Source of the DNA: Prorocentrum cordatum
Taxonomy: Eukaryota > Sar > Dinophyceae > Prorocentrales > Prorocentraceae
Length of the DNA: 64,000 nucleotides
Assembly (NCBI GenBank): GCA_963575745.1
Contig: CAUYUJ010016707.1
Span: 1-64,000 of the forward strand
Direction: 5' to 3'
Positions within the stretch are counted from its first letter, which is position 1. Each line of letters begins with the position of its first letter. Below the pieces are notes generated by a model. That model did no database searches. It had not been told where the DNA came from and worked only from the letters and a program-made list of their open reading frames with translations. Made by a program: the position numbers and the translations under genes. Below are positions 33,514 through 44,624 of the stretch, one piece after another.

Positions 33514-36250
33514 AAGCAAGGTGGAGGTGGGTGAAGTGGGCTCCTGATCCCACGTGCGGCGCTGGTCTGCTGGGTCGTAAGTGGGTCGGTCGTTGGTGCT
33601 GGCTGGTTTGGCTCGCCGGTGTCTGCTGGCAGGTTGGCGCTGGCTGTTTGGTCGTCGGCGCTGCCTGGTTGGTCCTGGCCAGCTGCGGTGCGTCGTCGAT
33701 GGCGTTGTCGCTGGAATGAGAACTTTAGTGTTTGCCGGCGGTGTTGACTGCTATTCGGAAGCCCTAATTGACCGGGCGGTGGTTTGCGAAGTCACCCATG
33801 TAGCTTCCTAGCGGAGGTCACGGTTGGCAAGACGGACGCGGTTCCCGTGGAAGTAGGTGATCGTCTGCCGGCGTTGCGTCGCTGAGATCTAAGCATCCGG
33901 CCCGCTCGATCGGCGGCATCCTGGATGCGGAGAGCAGGGTCGCCAGCGGATCAGGCCTCAGCAGCGGGTGAGGAAGGGTTGGTTGGAGGTTGTCGTGAAC
34001 GAATGATTCGCTGCTGTATTTGCCAAGGTACCTGTGCCAACCCGGAAGTTGTAAATGGTCGTCTGGGAATCGGTGTGTGCATGTGTTACTTGTTGCGTTG
34101 CGCTAAACTGCATAGTGCCAGCTGCCCTTGTCGCGGTCGCCATCTTCACCCCTGCCTTTGGCACTGCGCGCTGCCCCGCCAGCAGGGCAGAGCGCGTCGC
34201 GGCCCTCGCGCGGCGGTATTGATGCGAGCAATAAGGGCGTAACAGCGCACTCGTTTTCTTCGCTGTTGTCGGCGCAGCTTCCCCCCTCATCTGAGCCCCC
34301 CACGGCAGCGCGCATTGCTGCGCCGTTGCCTTCGCCCCCCCAAGAGTTGCGGATGGCGGTGGGCCGTCGCGGTCGGGCTGGGTGCGCGGGTGGCGTTGGC
34401 GTCTTGGCCTCGGGCAGTTGTGCGTGAACTGGTGGTGGTGGTTTCGCTTGTTGGTGATCTCTCTTGGGTCTGATGTCGAGTTGTGACGACTGGTTCTGCG
34501 GTGGGGTAGGTAGCGCGTGGCCAGCGCAGTATTTGCGGAGCCTGTCCTCGTTGTCGCATTCGACGTGCTAGGATTGCATTATTGCTCGGCTTGCTCCCGA
34601 ATCCATCCGTGGCGCGAACTGTCGGCGCCCATGTTTATCGGCATTCTGAGCATCCTCGCACGCATGAGTCTCGGTGGCCTGAATGCAAAGCTGGCACAGC
34701 GCGGGCGAGGAGATTGCATTGTCGGCGACTGCGTCGCTGTTCCTGGTGACGGGCCGCACGCGCGCGCGGATGCAGCTTGGTAGCTGGTACTAGCGTAAGT
34801 CCACCAATGACTTGTGGCCAAGCTGGGTTGTCGGGCGTTGGTGAGTGGAGCTCATGGTGTGTTGGAGGTGGTCGAGGTTGCTGTGGTACTTGTGGTAGTG
34901 GTTCCCTTACCGTGCCTGTCCATTTGTCGAGCAAGTCCGCGGCGTGGTCGCCGACGTCTTGTAGGTCTACGTAGTCGGGCTGCTCGTGGGTTGTCGGTGG
35001 TGCGATGTGTCTGTGGGACTCGTCAACAATCGATGTAGCCCACGATGGGCGTAGCGTTGCGGCGCCTGGCGCATGGGATATATTGGCCGGTCGGTCGGTG
35101 GATGGGCGTGGCTCGGACCTTGTGACGATGTTGTGCTTGGGATTGGCCATGGAACTGAGGAGCGTGTTGGTGATGGTGGTTTGGTACCTCGCGTGGACCA
35201 ATGTTTTTTCGTCGATGGAAAAATCGTAGCATTTCTCGCTCTATTGGTCGAATATGTTGTAGAGCGTCTCCTTAAGGTCCTTGTTCTGTACAGTCCTTGT
35301 TGTAATGGGGTTGCTTCAGGCATACCTTGTCGTGGTCGATGTCATCGTTGCTCTTGTCCCATGGTTGGTCGACGATGACTTCTCGGCGTATGTCGTGGCC
35401 AATCGTACCGTTGTATATGAAGGGTTGTCCGCTTCGTCGGTAGTCAGCTCGTCGGACAAATTGACAGACATGAAGCCACTATGCTGTGGCTGTAGATGCT
35501 GGTGTGGGAGCTCGTGCTTTCCACTATTGTAATACAGTGTCGAATGTCCAGTCGAGACTTTAGTAGCTGGAAGAATATCTGGTTGATGTCTGGCAGGTAA
35601 ACCATTGTGATGTGGTTCGTGGACCGTGTGTGCCCATCCTCGCTTGGTTGAGACTGGTATGTACTCGTGCCCGATGCGTAGTGAGATGTCCAGAAAAAAG
35701 CATTGTCGAAGTTGGCTTTGTTGACCTCGTCATGTTTGCGTCGCTGTACTTGAGCACTGAAAATAGTAGCTGAGCTTGGGTCGTGTTTGTCTGGAATTGC
35801 CGTCCTTTGTAGTGGTTGGAAAGCCCGTCGTCCTCGTAGATTGGGTAATGGTGGAAGGTCGTCGTTGCCGTCGTCCTCGTCGCGGTTGGAGGTTCTACGG
35901 TATTGCTGTTCAAGATGTATCATCCGTTATTTCGTGGGTTGGTCGTCGCCCCCTTCTCACGGTACGTCATATGAATGTGTATCGATGGTGCGTAGATGAA
36001 GCGTGGTGAATCCGACCACTCTTTTGCATGCGCGGCAAAAATGTCACCTGCTGTGGCCTTGCAGGAAATATGGGGTATGTCATGTTGAATGACAAGGTAC
36101 TGTAAAAAAAGGCGCATGCAATGTTGCATGGGAAATGGCCTTGTAACAAATCCTCCTTTTCCTGAGGCACTGAAGCACTGGTAGCTAGCGTGCCCGTGCG
36201 GCGCAGCTATCCCCCCACCCCTACGAGTACGTACGCCGTGTGGAGGGATC
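33514..36250. other. Lower-GC, TG-rich region; no gene recognised
   Basis: The composition differs from its surroundings: many TGGT and GTCG words on + and few simple repeats. The longest plausible frame is on - at 34,635-35,201 (188 codons, with HRHIAPPTTHEQPDYVDLQD and VGDHAADLLDKWTG). It has ordinary composition but no recognisable family, no clear start context and no splice support. Confidence 0.4.
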
Positions 36251-36251
36251 A

Positions 36252-36700
36252 AACTATCCTCCTCCTCCTCTTCCTCCTCCTCCTCCTCCTCCTCCTCCCC
36301 CTCCTCTTCCCCTTCCTCTTCCTCCTACTCCTCTGCCTCCTCCTCCTCCTGTTTCCTGCTGTTTGTCGGCTACACGGTCGTTCAGACGAAGCCTCCTTCT
36401 TCTTCCTCCTCTTCCTTCTCCTCCTCCGCCTCTTTTTTTTTGCAGGTGAGCGGGCTCCAACTGCCAGGCGTGTAGCGGTAAAATGCGTAACGCATTAAGC
36501 ATGGCGAGCACCCCTGGACAAAAGAAAAACGCCTGAGACAAGTAAAATAAGTAAGCCCGAAAAGGGCACATAGCATGCGCTCGCCATGCAGTTCGTGAGG
36601 ACAGGTAGCCCGAAACACGGGATCGAATATCGATCGAATGGATCGACTATCCTCCTCCTCCTCCTCCTCCTCCTCCTCCTCCTCCTGCCCTCCTTTCACC
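36252..36700. repeat. (CCT)n blocks
   Basis: CCT-rich 36,255-36,440 and 36,650-36,690. The spacer carries a minus-strand open stretch (SIRSIFDPVFRATCPHELHG) that I cannot assign. Confidence 0.85.
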
Positions 36701-36767
36701 CCCCCATCTCTCGCCTCCCCGCCCCTCGGAGCACCTCGGGGCGCACAGGCTGGCGCGGCCGGGGCGG

Positions 36768-36871
<104 letters not shown>

Positions 36872-36964
36872 CGGCGGTGCCATTCATGTTGGGCCTCCTT
36901 GGGCGCGCGTGGGGGGACGGTGTAGGCGGGGGGGGGGCGGGGCACCGCCATCGAGGAGGAACTG

Positions 36965-37410
36965 TGATGAGACAAGCTGGTATGTAATGGGATGAGATGA
37001 GACGATCTGAGATAGGATGATATGATATGAGATGAGGTACTATATGATGATACGGTATGATATAAAATGTGGAATTGCAATGGGATCGTATGCTATGATA
37101 TGTGTTGAGGTGACATAAACTGATGTGAAGTGATATCCGAAGACATAACTGGGGATGGTTGATACTATACGAGATGATATGCGACGAGATGATAGGCTAT
37201 GATATGAGATGGGATGATATGGGGTGATTTGACATGGGGTGGTACGGGATGTCATGCTGTGATCTGATAAAACAATACGCGACGAACTGGTCGGGTGTGA
37301 GATGCGAGGAGATGCCATGCTGTGAAACGAGGCGGCATGAGAGGATAGGACTGGAGACGACCTGCGACTCGATGCTACGAGGTGCGATGGCACGCGTTGC
37401 GTTGCGACGG
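36965..37410. repeat. Degenerate pentanucleotide array (GATGA/TATGA)
   Basis: About 445 bp in which GATGA, GATAT, TATGA and GATGC words recur on a 5-base register. It decays gradually into GC-rich DNA on the right and is much more AT-rich than its surroundings. Confidence 0.8.
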
Positions 37411-37570
37411 GGTGAGACCGGATGCGCTGCGCGAGCGGCCCACAGGCAGCTCCGGCCGGGCTGCGGCGGCCCGCCGTCGGAGGCCTCCGACGAGGCCTCC
37501 CCGAAGCTGTCGAGGGGGCACGTCTGGCCCCTCCTCGGCTTCCCTCTCAGAAGGGGCCCTGGGACACACA

Positions 37571-37670
37571 GATAAACACACACACACACACGCACACACA
37601 CGCACACGCACTCACACGCACTCACACACACAAACACACACACACACACACGCACACGCACACGCACACG

Positions 37671-37754
<84 letters not shown>

Positions 37755-37755
37755 A
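37571..37755. repeat. (CA)n array with CGCA variants
   Basis: About 185 bp of CA dinucleotides with scattered CG substitutions. Confidence 0.98.
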
Positions 37756-37885
37756 ATGACAGGATTCCCCATGTTTTCCCAGAAGTCCTGGGTTTTTGTC
37801 TTCCCCCCCACTTCCCACAGTTTCCCGTATGTTCTGGGGAATCGACGGTTAATCGTGTCTGTGTGTTTTTTCCCTCCTGAATTCT
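37756..37885. repeat. Dispersed repeat shared with 52,449-52,560
   Basis: Shares AGGATTCCCCA, CACTTCCCA, TTTCCC and a CTGGG...CGACGGTT segment with the second locus. Both copies adjoin simple repeats. Non-coding as far as seen. From 37,886 to 38,397 the sequence is very GC-rich with no recognised gene. Confidence 0.55.
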
Positions 37886-38397
37886 TGAGGGGTCCAAGTT
37901 TCCCAAATGCGCGGGTCGCGCCCCGCGACGCTCGACGCGCGGCGCGCTTCGCGCCCTCGCGCCGCCTCTCTGGGGGAACGGGGGCCTCTCTGGCGCGCTC
38001 TCTAGCTCGCGCCGCGACGCGCGACGCGCGGTCCTCCTCGCGCCTCCCATGGGCGACGAGGGCGGGGGCGCCCTGCTGCTGCGGGGGGGGTGCTGGGGGA
38101 GCGGCGCCAAGAGGGGGGGAGGGCCTGGGGAAGCGCGCCCTTGGGGCGCGGGGGGGGGGGGGGGCGCCGCTAGGAGGGGGGGGGAGGGGGGGGCTGAAGA
38201 AGGTGCGCCCTCTGGGGAGGGGGCGGAGACGCCGCCAGGGGGCCGGCGCGGCGGCGGAGGCGCCGACGGCGAGGCGGCGCGCCCGCGAGGGGGCAGGCCG
38301 CCTCGCGCCCCCCGCCGCGGCTCGACGCGCCCGCGGGGCCCCGCGCAGTGCGCGGGGGCGCCCCGGGCGGGGTCCCACAGGGCAGGCCACCGAAGTG

Positions 38398-38605
38398 TTT
38401 CTCCTCCTCCATCCTCCTCCTCTGCCTCCTCCTCTGCCTCCTCCTCCTCTGCCTCCTCCTCCTCCTCCTCCTCCTCCTCCTCCTCCTCTCCGTCTCCTCC
38501 TACTCTTCCCTCCTCCTCCTCTTCAGCCTCCTCCTGCCCTCCTCCTCTGCCTCCTCCTCCTCCTCCTCCTCCTCCTCCTCCTCCTCCTCCTCCTCCTCCA
38601 TCCTC
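38398..38605. repeat. (CCT)n array
   Basis: CCT with TCTG interruptions. It forms an inverted pair with the GGA-rich region at 38,960-39,530. Confidence 0.95.
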
Positions 38606-38882
38606 CGCCTAATTACGTGAGGAACTCGCCGACTAAGCGTTCTCGTGATCGGGTGTCGGGGGCCAGAGTTCCTGGCCGCGGGAGGATGAATCCTCCATCC
38701 TGAATCTGGGGTCGAAGCTCTTGGCTAAGCCTCCGCAGAGGCCTCTGGGTGACCCTCGGGGTCCTCCATCCTGGACTCCAGGATCGAGATTCATTTTTTG
38801 GCCGGGGAGAAGGGTGAAGGAGGGAGGGAGAGATACAATATAAGAGCACCATTGACGCTTTAAGTCTCCCTTTCTTTGAAAC

Positions 38883-38921
38883 GACCATCTGTGAGACACG
38901 GAGCGTGTCTCACAGATGGTC
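38883..38921. repeat. Perfect 18-bp palindrome, 3-nt loop
   Basis: GACCATCTGTGAGACACG, GAG, then its exact reverse complement. The arms are identical, which suggests recent origin, conversion or constraint. Confidence 0.9.
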
Positions 38922-38959
38922 AGACGCAGGCAGGCGCACAGCGAGGGGCGGAGGGAGGC

Positions 38960-39530
38960 AGGAGGTGGAGGAGGAGGAGGAGCAGAAGGAGGAGCAGAAG
39001 GAGGAGCAGGGAGGGAGGGAGGGAGGGAGGGAGGGGCCAAAGAGGACCGAGAGCACACGAAGAAACTTTGTCAACGCTGATCCTGATCCCTTGAGGGGGG
39101 GGTCGAACGGATCAACAAGAGGCCGGGCCCGCGACGGGATGCCTGGTGCGGTGTTTACACTGCGCAGAGTGCCCGGCTTCCCGCGCGCGCTGCGACTCAG
39201 GAGCCCACGGCGGGGACTCACCCTGCACCACCTGAGGAGGAGGAGAAGGAGGAGGAGGAGGAGGAGGAGGAGGAGGAGGAGGAGAAGGGGGGAGGAGGAG
39301 GAGGAGAGGAGGAGGAGGAGAGGAGGAGGAGGAGGAGGAGGAGGAGGAGGAGGAGAGGGAGGAGGAGACGGAGGAGAAGGGAAGGAGAGGAGGAGAGGAG
39401 GAAGGAGGACGAGGAGGGGAAGGAGAGGAGGACGAGGGAGGGGGAGAGGTGGAGGAGGAGGAGGAGGATGAGGACGGAGGAGGAGGAGGAGGAGGAGGAG
39501 GAGGAGGAAGAGGAGAAGGAGAAGGAGAAA
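38960..39530. repeat. (GGA)n arrays
   Basis: GGA/GCA at 38,965-39,035. Unique sequence to 39,232. Long GGA at 39,235-39,530, then another block at 39,610-39,660. Confidence 0.9.
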
Positions 39531-39679
39531 GGGGCGGAGGGCTCATCGGGAACACGAGTCAGAGTGGCGAGTCGAGTCCCCCATGGGGAGGGCGCACCCA
39601 CGTAATTAGGCGGAGGAGGAGGAGGAGGAGGAGGAGGAGAAGGAGGAGAAAGGGGCGGAGGGCTCATCAGGAACACGAG

Positions 39680-40510
39680 TCAGAGTGTGCCAGGTTCGAG
39701 ACAAGTAAAAACTTGCTCTGGTGCCTTGAGTGCGCATTGAACGCGGTGCTTTCCCGCAACGGGGGGCCCAGCGCTCCTCAGGCACGCAGCACGGAGGTAT
39801 CCCTGCGGCCAGAAGCGCCCCGACACAACAACATACTTGGACTACAACGAGCAGGCGGGACCATCAGGAGGAGAGGAGAGGGAGGGAGAAACGAGCGGGG
39901 TATCCGCCTTGGGGTGGAAACCAGCACGCACCTTGGCCAGCGCAGCCAGCTGCGCCCTCTTGCGGCGCTCCTCCTTGAAGAAACCACGGCACACTGGGCG
40001 AAGCTTACACTTCGGGCCTGCACGCAGCTGTGTCGAGAGGGATGCGCAGCAGCGGCAGATTTGCGCGTGCCAAACATGCATAATTTGAGGACCACGCTCG
40101 GCGAAGCAGCCAAGCTCCATAGGAGGGATCGGCACCACTCAGACATCCGCCGATCTGATTTTTCAATCAGCGGCCCCAGAGGTCCCGACCCCTTCCCTGG
40201 GGGTGTTTTTTTCGACCTGGATCTATGTTTGTGGCCCCTGGGGCCCGATAGCGGGCCCCGGACGCCAAAATCCACAAAAAACACCGGACTGACAAAAATC
40301 ACACCCTCGGATCTCTGGCCATCGCACTCTCGGGCGGCTCACCCGTATCGGCCTCCTCCCCATCGAGCGCGGCCGCCGCCAGGAGCGCCAGGCCCACCGC
40401 AGGGTCCGCGCCCTCATGGAAGAAGGGCCCCCGTCGCCGAGCGTCGGCCAGACACAGGGCAGCCCCTGGCCTCTGCTCCGGCGTGGGCTCGCAAAGCGCC
40501 ATGCGAACGA
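39680..40510 (-). CDS. Three-exon host gene fragment, Cys-rich, unknown
   Basis: Exons on -: 40,510-40,343 (168 nt), 40,137-39,932 (206 nt) and 39,841-39,680 (162 nt with TGA). Donors are GTGAGC and GTGCGT; acceptors are GTCTGAG and CTCGTTGTAG. Phases agree at both joins. The first exon reads VRMALCEPTPEQRPGAALCL, then HEGADPAVGLALLAAAALDG. The second reads VPIPPMELGCFAERGPQIMH and has a His/Cys cluster (VWHAQICRCCASL...KCKLRPVC) followed by FFKEERRKRAQLAALAK. The third reads SKYVVVSGRFWPQGYLRA. The cluster looks metal-binding, but no family is recognised. An upstream stretch ending at 40,641 before GTAAGC (MAELCLWGQERGERLP) also joins in phase. The gene start is unknown. Confidence 0.5.
40138..40342 (-). 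other. 205-bp intron made almost wholly of a DHR copy
   Basis: Sense-strand intron: GTGAGC and 18 more bases, then the DHR copy, then AG. The right end of the repeat abuts the acceptor AG. Confidence 0.5.
40140..40318 (-). mobile_element. DHR, copy 2, inside a predicted intron
   Basis: Ends CAGACATCC (+ strand left) and GGATCTCTGG (right) are inverted. The hairpin CTGATT/AATCAG lies at 40,155-40,170. Sense-strand interior GGGTCGGGACCTCTGGGG matches copies 1 and 4. Confidence 0.65.
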
Positions 40511-40689
40511 CTCCGAAGAAATCGAAGCGTGAGCTCGGTGCAAGCAGACCGCTCACACTCCCTGCGCCGCACCCCCCTGGCGCCAGGACGCCTGACAGAG
40601 CAGCGCTGGGAGTAGCAGAGAAGGGCCGACTGAGGCTTACGGGGAAGCCTTTCGCCCCTCTCCTGACCCCAAAGACACAACTCCGCCAT

Positions 40690-40850
40690 CCTGACTGGCG
40701 CCTCCGGCGGCCGTTCGGGGCGCTCCAAGCACCCCCGGAATGCGCTCGGCGAGGCGCAGCCGCTGGAAGGCATCTAAAGGCTGGAAGCCGCCGAAAACTA
40801 ACGAAAACACCCAAAAACCTCGAAGCTTGAACGCACGACACCGAACCTCG
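40690..40850 (-). repeat. Coding-derived dispersed repeat (FQRLRLAE), copy 1
   Basis: The minus frame reads LDAFQRLRLAERIPGVLGAP then RTAAGG. Two other copies keep the same peptide pattern: 42,725-42,885 on + and 43,700-43,870 on -. It overlaps the possible first exon of the gene at 39,680-40,510. Confidence 0.55.
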
Positions 40851-41039
40851 AACGCAAAACCATCGTATTTCTTCTCCTCCTCCTCCCTTTTTTTGTTCCT
40901 CCTCCTTCTCCTCCATTTCTTCTCCTTATAAATAATTTCTCCCTGTCGCACCCCGAGGCCAGTTTTTAGGGCGGGCAGGTCGTTTCGCCTGAAACTTCCT
41001 CAGCATTTATGACCCTGGGCCCTGAAGCTTCAAACTTTG

Positions 41040-41560
41040 TAACAGTTTCACAGATGGAGGGCGGGTGGTTTTCAACATGTGGCTCTCGCCTCAGCGCCGC
41101 GCACATTCGTTTTCAAAGTTTGAAAGGGTTGCACGGATTGAGGGCGGGCCGTTTTCAAAATGTGGCTCGCGCCTCAGCGCCACGCACATTCGTTTAAACA
41201 AATTGCAAGAGCTTCACGGATTGAGGGCGGGTCGTTTTCAAAATGTGGCTATCGCCGCAGCGCCGCGCACATTCGTTTTCAATGCAAGAATTTCACGTAT
41301 TGAGGGCGGGTGGTTTTCAACATGTAGCTCTCGCCTGAACGCCGCGCACATTCGTATTCAAAATGTGAAAGAGTTTCACGGACTGAGGGCGGGTCGTTTT
41401 CAAAATGTGGCTCTCGCCTTAGCTCCGCGCACATTCGTTTTAAAACATTGCAAGGGTTTCACGGATTGAAATCGGATCGTTTTCAAAATGTGGCTCTCGC
41501 CTTAGCGCCGTGCGCACTCTTGTTAAACAGTTGCAAGAGTTTCACGGATTCCCATGATCG
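41040..41560. repeat. 83-bp tandem repeat, six copies
   Basis: The unit start TTCAAAATGTGGCTCTCGCC occurs at 41,071, 41,154, 41,237, 41,316, 41,399 and 41,482 (periods 83, 83, 79, 83, 83). Each unit also has GCGCCGCGCACATTCGT and CACGGATTGAGGGCGGG. It is the clearest member of a family scattered through the window. Confidence 0.9.
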
Positions 41561-41877
41561 ACGTACCAGAAATTATGCTTTGAAAGGAGTCACGATTTTG
41601 AGGGCGCACCAGTTACGATGATTCGCGGAGTTGACGTCCAGGAATGGCGTTCTGGCACGATGCAGGATCGTCAAGACGCAACAGTACAGTAAGGTTCACC
41701 CGTGACGTTGGAATACCGATAATAATGTTTTGGCATGCTTCAGGATCTTCAAACGGTTGTCTTCCAACGAGGCAGGTCCTTCTGTGGAAATGAACCGTTG
41801 TAGGGGCCCATGAAGAGGGAGCTTGGGGGAGGGTTTACTCCAACATCGTTGGTGACTTTTGGGTTTACTTACAGTGG

Positions 41878-42592
41878 TCCTCCTCCCCCTCCTCCTCCTC
41901 CTCCCCCTCCTCCTCCTCCTCCTCCTCCTCCTCCTCCTCCTCCTCCTCCTCCTCTGCTCACCCCTCCCCCCTCCTCCTGGCAATGGCACTGGCGCCATGC
42001 GAGCTGACATTCCCCCCCCCCCCGCCCCTCCCTCCTTCTCCTGCCCCCCCCCCCCCCGCATGCAGACGCTGCACCCCCAGCAGGCGCTCCTCTGTGGGCG
42101 CCCGCCCGCCGCAGCGCCGCCCTGCGGCGGCGGCGGGCTGCCCGCGGGGCCGGGCCCCGCGGGGGCGGGCGGGCCCCGGCGGCCCATGCGCCCAGGGGGG
42201 GGGCCCCCGGCGGCTGGAAGGTGGGCCGGCTGCACGCAGGAGCGACCCGAGGCAAGAGCTGCGTTTTGGTGCGCGGCTGCAGGGGAGGAGGACGGAGGAG
42301 GGGGGATGGAGGACTCAGGGGGTGGAGAGGAGGAGGAGGAGGAGGAGGAGGAGGAGGATGGAGGGGGATGGAGGAGGATGGAGGGGGATGGAGGAGGATG
42401 GAGGGGGATGGAGGAGGATGGAGGGGGATGGAGGGGGAATGGAGGAGGATGGAGGGGGATGGAGGAGGATAGGAAGAGGAGGAGGAGGAGGAGGAGGAGG
42501 AGGAGGAGGAGGAGGAGGAGGAGGAGGAGGAGGAGGGGTAGGAGGAGGAGGAGGAGGAGGAGGAGGAGGAGGAGGAGGAGGAGGAGGACGAG
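41878..42592. repeat. (CCT)n / (GGA)n inverted pair with 20-bp units
   Basis: CCT 41,878-41,955. A GC-rich spacer follows, then GGA 42,325-42,355. GATGGAGGAG/GATGGAGGGG units fill 42,357-42,470, then GGA continues to 42,592. Confidence 0.9.
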
Positions 42593-42724
42593 CAAGCCAG
42601 TGCTCGGGGGACCACTGTGGGCCCGCGCCAACGAGGTCACTCCAGCGAAGGGTCGCTCCTACGAGTAGCCGAGCTGGGGGTTGCCAGAGACCCTGAGTAA
42701 GGGCAGCGTCAAGGGGGTTGGGAA

Positions 42725-42885
42725 GCTTCGAGATTCGATGTTTTTGTTGAGGTCTTCGGGCGTTGGTTCTCGGCGGCTTTCGAGCCTCGGGGTGCGTTCC
42801 AGCGGCTGCGCCTCGCCGAGAGCGTTCTTGGAGTGGCCAGCTCGTCTCGAACGGCCGCCAGAGGCCCGAAAACCACCAGGTGACT
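42725..42885 (+). repeat. FQRLRLAE dispersed repeat, copy 2
   Basis: The + frame reads EPRGAFQRLRLAESVLGVAS then SRTAARGPK. It is followed directly by DHR copy 3. Confidence 0.6.
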
Positions 42886-42909
42886 GGCTCGGGGGGGAAA
42901 GGCTCTAAT

Positions 42910-43090
42910 TCAGGCATGCAACGTCGTGAAAAAATCAAGACAGACATTTCTCGTCATTTTCGGCCTATGGGGGCCCTCGCCGGGCCCCGGGACAGTCAAA
43001 ACACGACCCAATATGAAAAGCCGTTCGTGGGGAAAGGGTGGGGATTTCCGGGGACCGCGTATGGAAAACATCAGGACGTCGCATGTCTGG
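42910..43090 (+). mobile_element. DHR, copy 3
   Basis: Left end CAGGCATGCAACGTC, right end GACGTCGCATGTCTGG. Left hairpin GTCGTGA / TCAAGAC with an A5 loop. The interior has GGGGAAAGGGTGGGG. More diverged than copies 1 and 4. Confidence 0.6.
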
Positions 43091-43107
43091 GAAGTGAGGT
43101 GCAACGT

Positions 43108-43690
43108 TGGGGGGGGGGGGGGGCAGGCTTGGGGGGGCGGGGGGAAACATCGACCTGGAATCGGCGATGCATTGCCGACAGATCGGCGACAGGCCGCCGA
43201 CAGCAACTCCGCACGGTGCTGGGCGGGGTGGGCTATCGTGCCCCCATCGGTGATAACTGGGCGATTGGGGGTCGATGCATCCCCCTCTGAGCCGACCGCC
43301 CCTAAAATTGCCCCCGACTAGTTAAGACGAGCCCAGGACGGGGACAAGACTGGATCAAACAATCAATTTAAGATCTCCGCGGCATGGTAATTTTGGGCGA
43401 CGCATCAGGCGCCACGGCCGTTGCGGAGCACTCCGGAACGCTGTGAGAGCGACCTGGTACGCATGGGACGAGCTGCCACGGTCCTGTGAGGGGCAGCGAT
43501 AGGGGGGACCAGCAAAGGGGGGGGGGGGACGGGGGGACATCGACCTGGAATCGGGGATACATCGCCGATAGATCGGCGATAGGTCCCCGATCGTGAATCC
43601 CCACGTTCCTGGGCGGGGGGGTGGGGCTATCGGGCCCTTATCGGCGATCGATGGGCGATTGGGGATCGATGCATCCCCCCTATGCCTATC
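43108..43690. repeat. Two copies of a GATCGGCGAT-rich ~180-bp repeat
   Basis: Copies 43,108-43,290 and 43,505-43,690 both have a G-run, then ATCGACCTGGAATCGG, then GATCGATGCATCCCCC. The second contains a perfect palindrome at 43,561-43,580 (ATCGCCGAT, AG, ATCGGCGAT). The sequence between them carries no recognised gene. Confidence 0.75.
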
Positions 43691-43699
43691 CCCTTGCCC

Positions 43700-43870
43700 G
43701 TTGGTTTTCAGGCCATAATTCGGCTCTCCAGCGGCCGTCTGGGACGATTCTGGCAACCCCAGGACGCTCTTGGCGAGGCGCAGCTGCTGGGAAGCATCCT
43801 GGGGGCCAAAGACCGTCGAGAACCGACGAAAGCGCCCGAAAACTTCGAGCCTCGAACCTCGAAGCCGACA
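43700..43870 (-). repeat. FQRLRLAE dispersed repeat, copy 3
   Basis: The minus frame reads FGPQDASQQLRLAKSVLGLP, then SSQTAAGEPNYG. Opposite orientation to copy 2. Confidence 0.6.
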
Positions 43871-44415
43871 CTTCCCTGGGCCCACGCCCATTCCCCCTAT
43901 CGTTGCCCCCAGGCTTAGGTCGGGCCTGTCCCCCTGCAGGCTGATTTTGGACGGAAAATAAAACATACTTTGAACATCCACCAGACATCTTCGAAAACGG
44001 TAATCAGATCGTCCCAAGACTATGTTTTTCCTATTTCTGAACGTTCCCCTCTGTAGAGTAGGGAGCCCACGAAGGACGTACTCGCCCAGCTATGTACATG
44101 AACACGGCCCCTTGACCCGCGAGACCGGCCGCGTGATACGAACATTCGCGCAATGCGAGCTCTCGAAACCAGCGTGGCTTCATGTACGTGCACGTCCTTC
44201 TTTCGCTCCTGATAGAGGGACAGGCCCGACCTGACCCCAGGCCTGGCCCCGCCCGCCGGGCCCGGGCGCCCAGGCGCCCGGCGCCTCGCTGGAGGAGCCG
44301 CGGCGGCGCGCCTGCCTCCGCTGCCTGGGGCCCCCAGGGCCCGGCCTCCCGAGGCCGGCCCGGGGGCCCTCTCGGAGGCCGTGGGCAGAGCGGCCGGGGA
44401 CGGAAGGCGCGCCCC

Positions 44416-44599
44416 CCAGACCTCCTGGCGTCGTGAAGACATCACGACGGGAGGTTTTTCGCCATTTTCGGCCTCCGGGGGCCCTCACCGGGCCTCGGGA
44501 GCGTCAGAAAACGACTCAGGACGAAAAACCTGTCCCGGGGAAAGGGTCCAGACCTCTGGGGGTCGACGTTGTGAAAAAATCACGACGTCGGGGGTCTGG
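44416..44599 (+). mobile_element. DHR, copy 4
   Basis: 184 bp. Ends CCAGACC and GGTCTGG. Left hairpin perfect (44,429-44,449, CGTCGTGA / TCACGACG). Right hairpin 44,564-44,590 with one T-G pair. It lies 25 bp from the TIR element at 44,625. Confidence 0.7.
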
Positions 44600-44624
44600 C
44601 CCCCCGTGGACTGCAGAGTCAATG

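Noticed and set aside
34635-35201. 188-codon minus-strand ORF as a copia-type or host gene
   Set aside because: No integrase, RT or other recognisable motif, and neighbouring frames are closed.
39449-40615. 388-codon plus-strand ORF
   Set aside because: It is the antisense shadow of GGA repeats and of the minus-strand exon model, whose splice phases agree.
41040-41560. CRISPR-like regular repeats
   Set aside because: The whole 83-bp unit repeats without unique spacers, and the context is eukaryotic.
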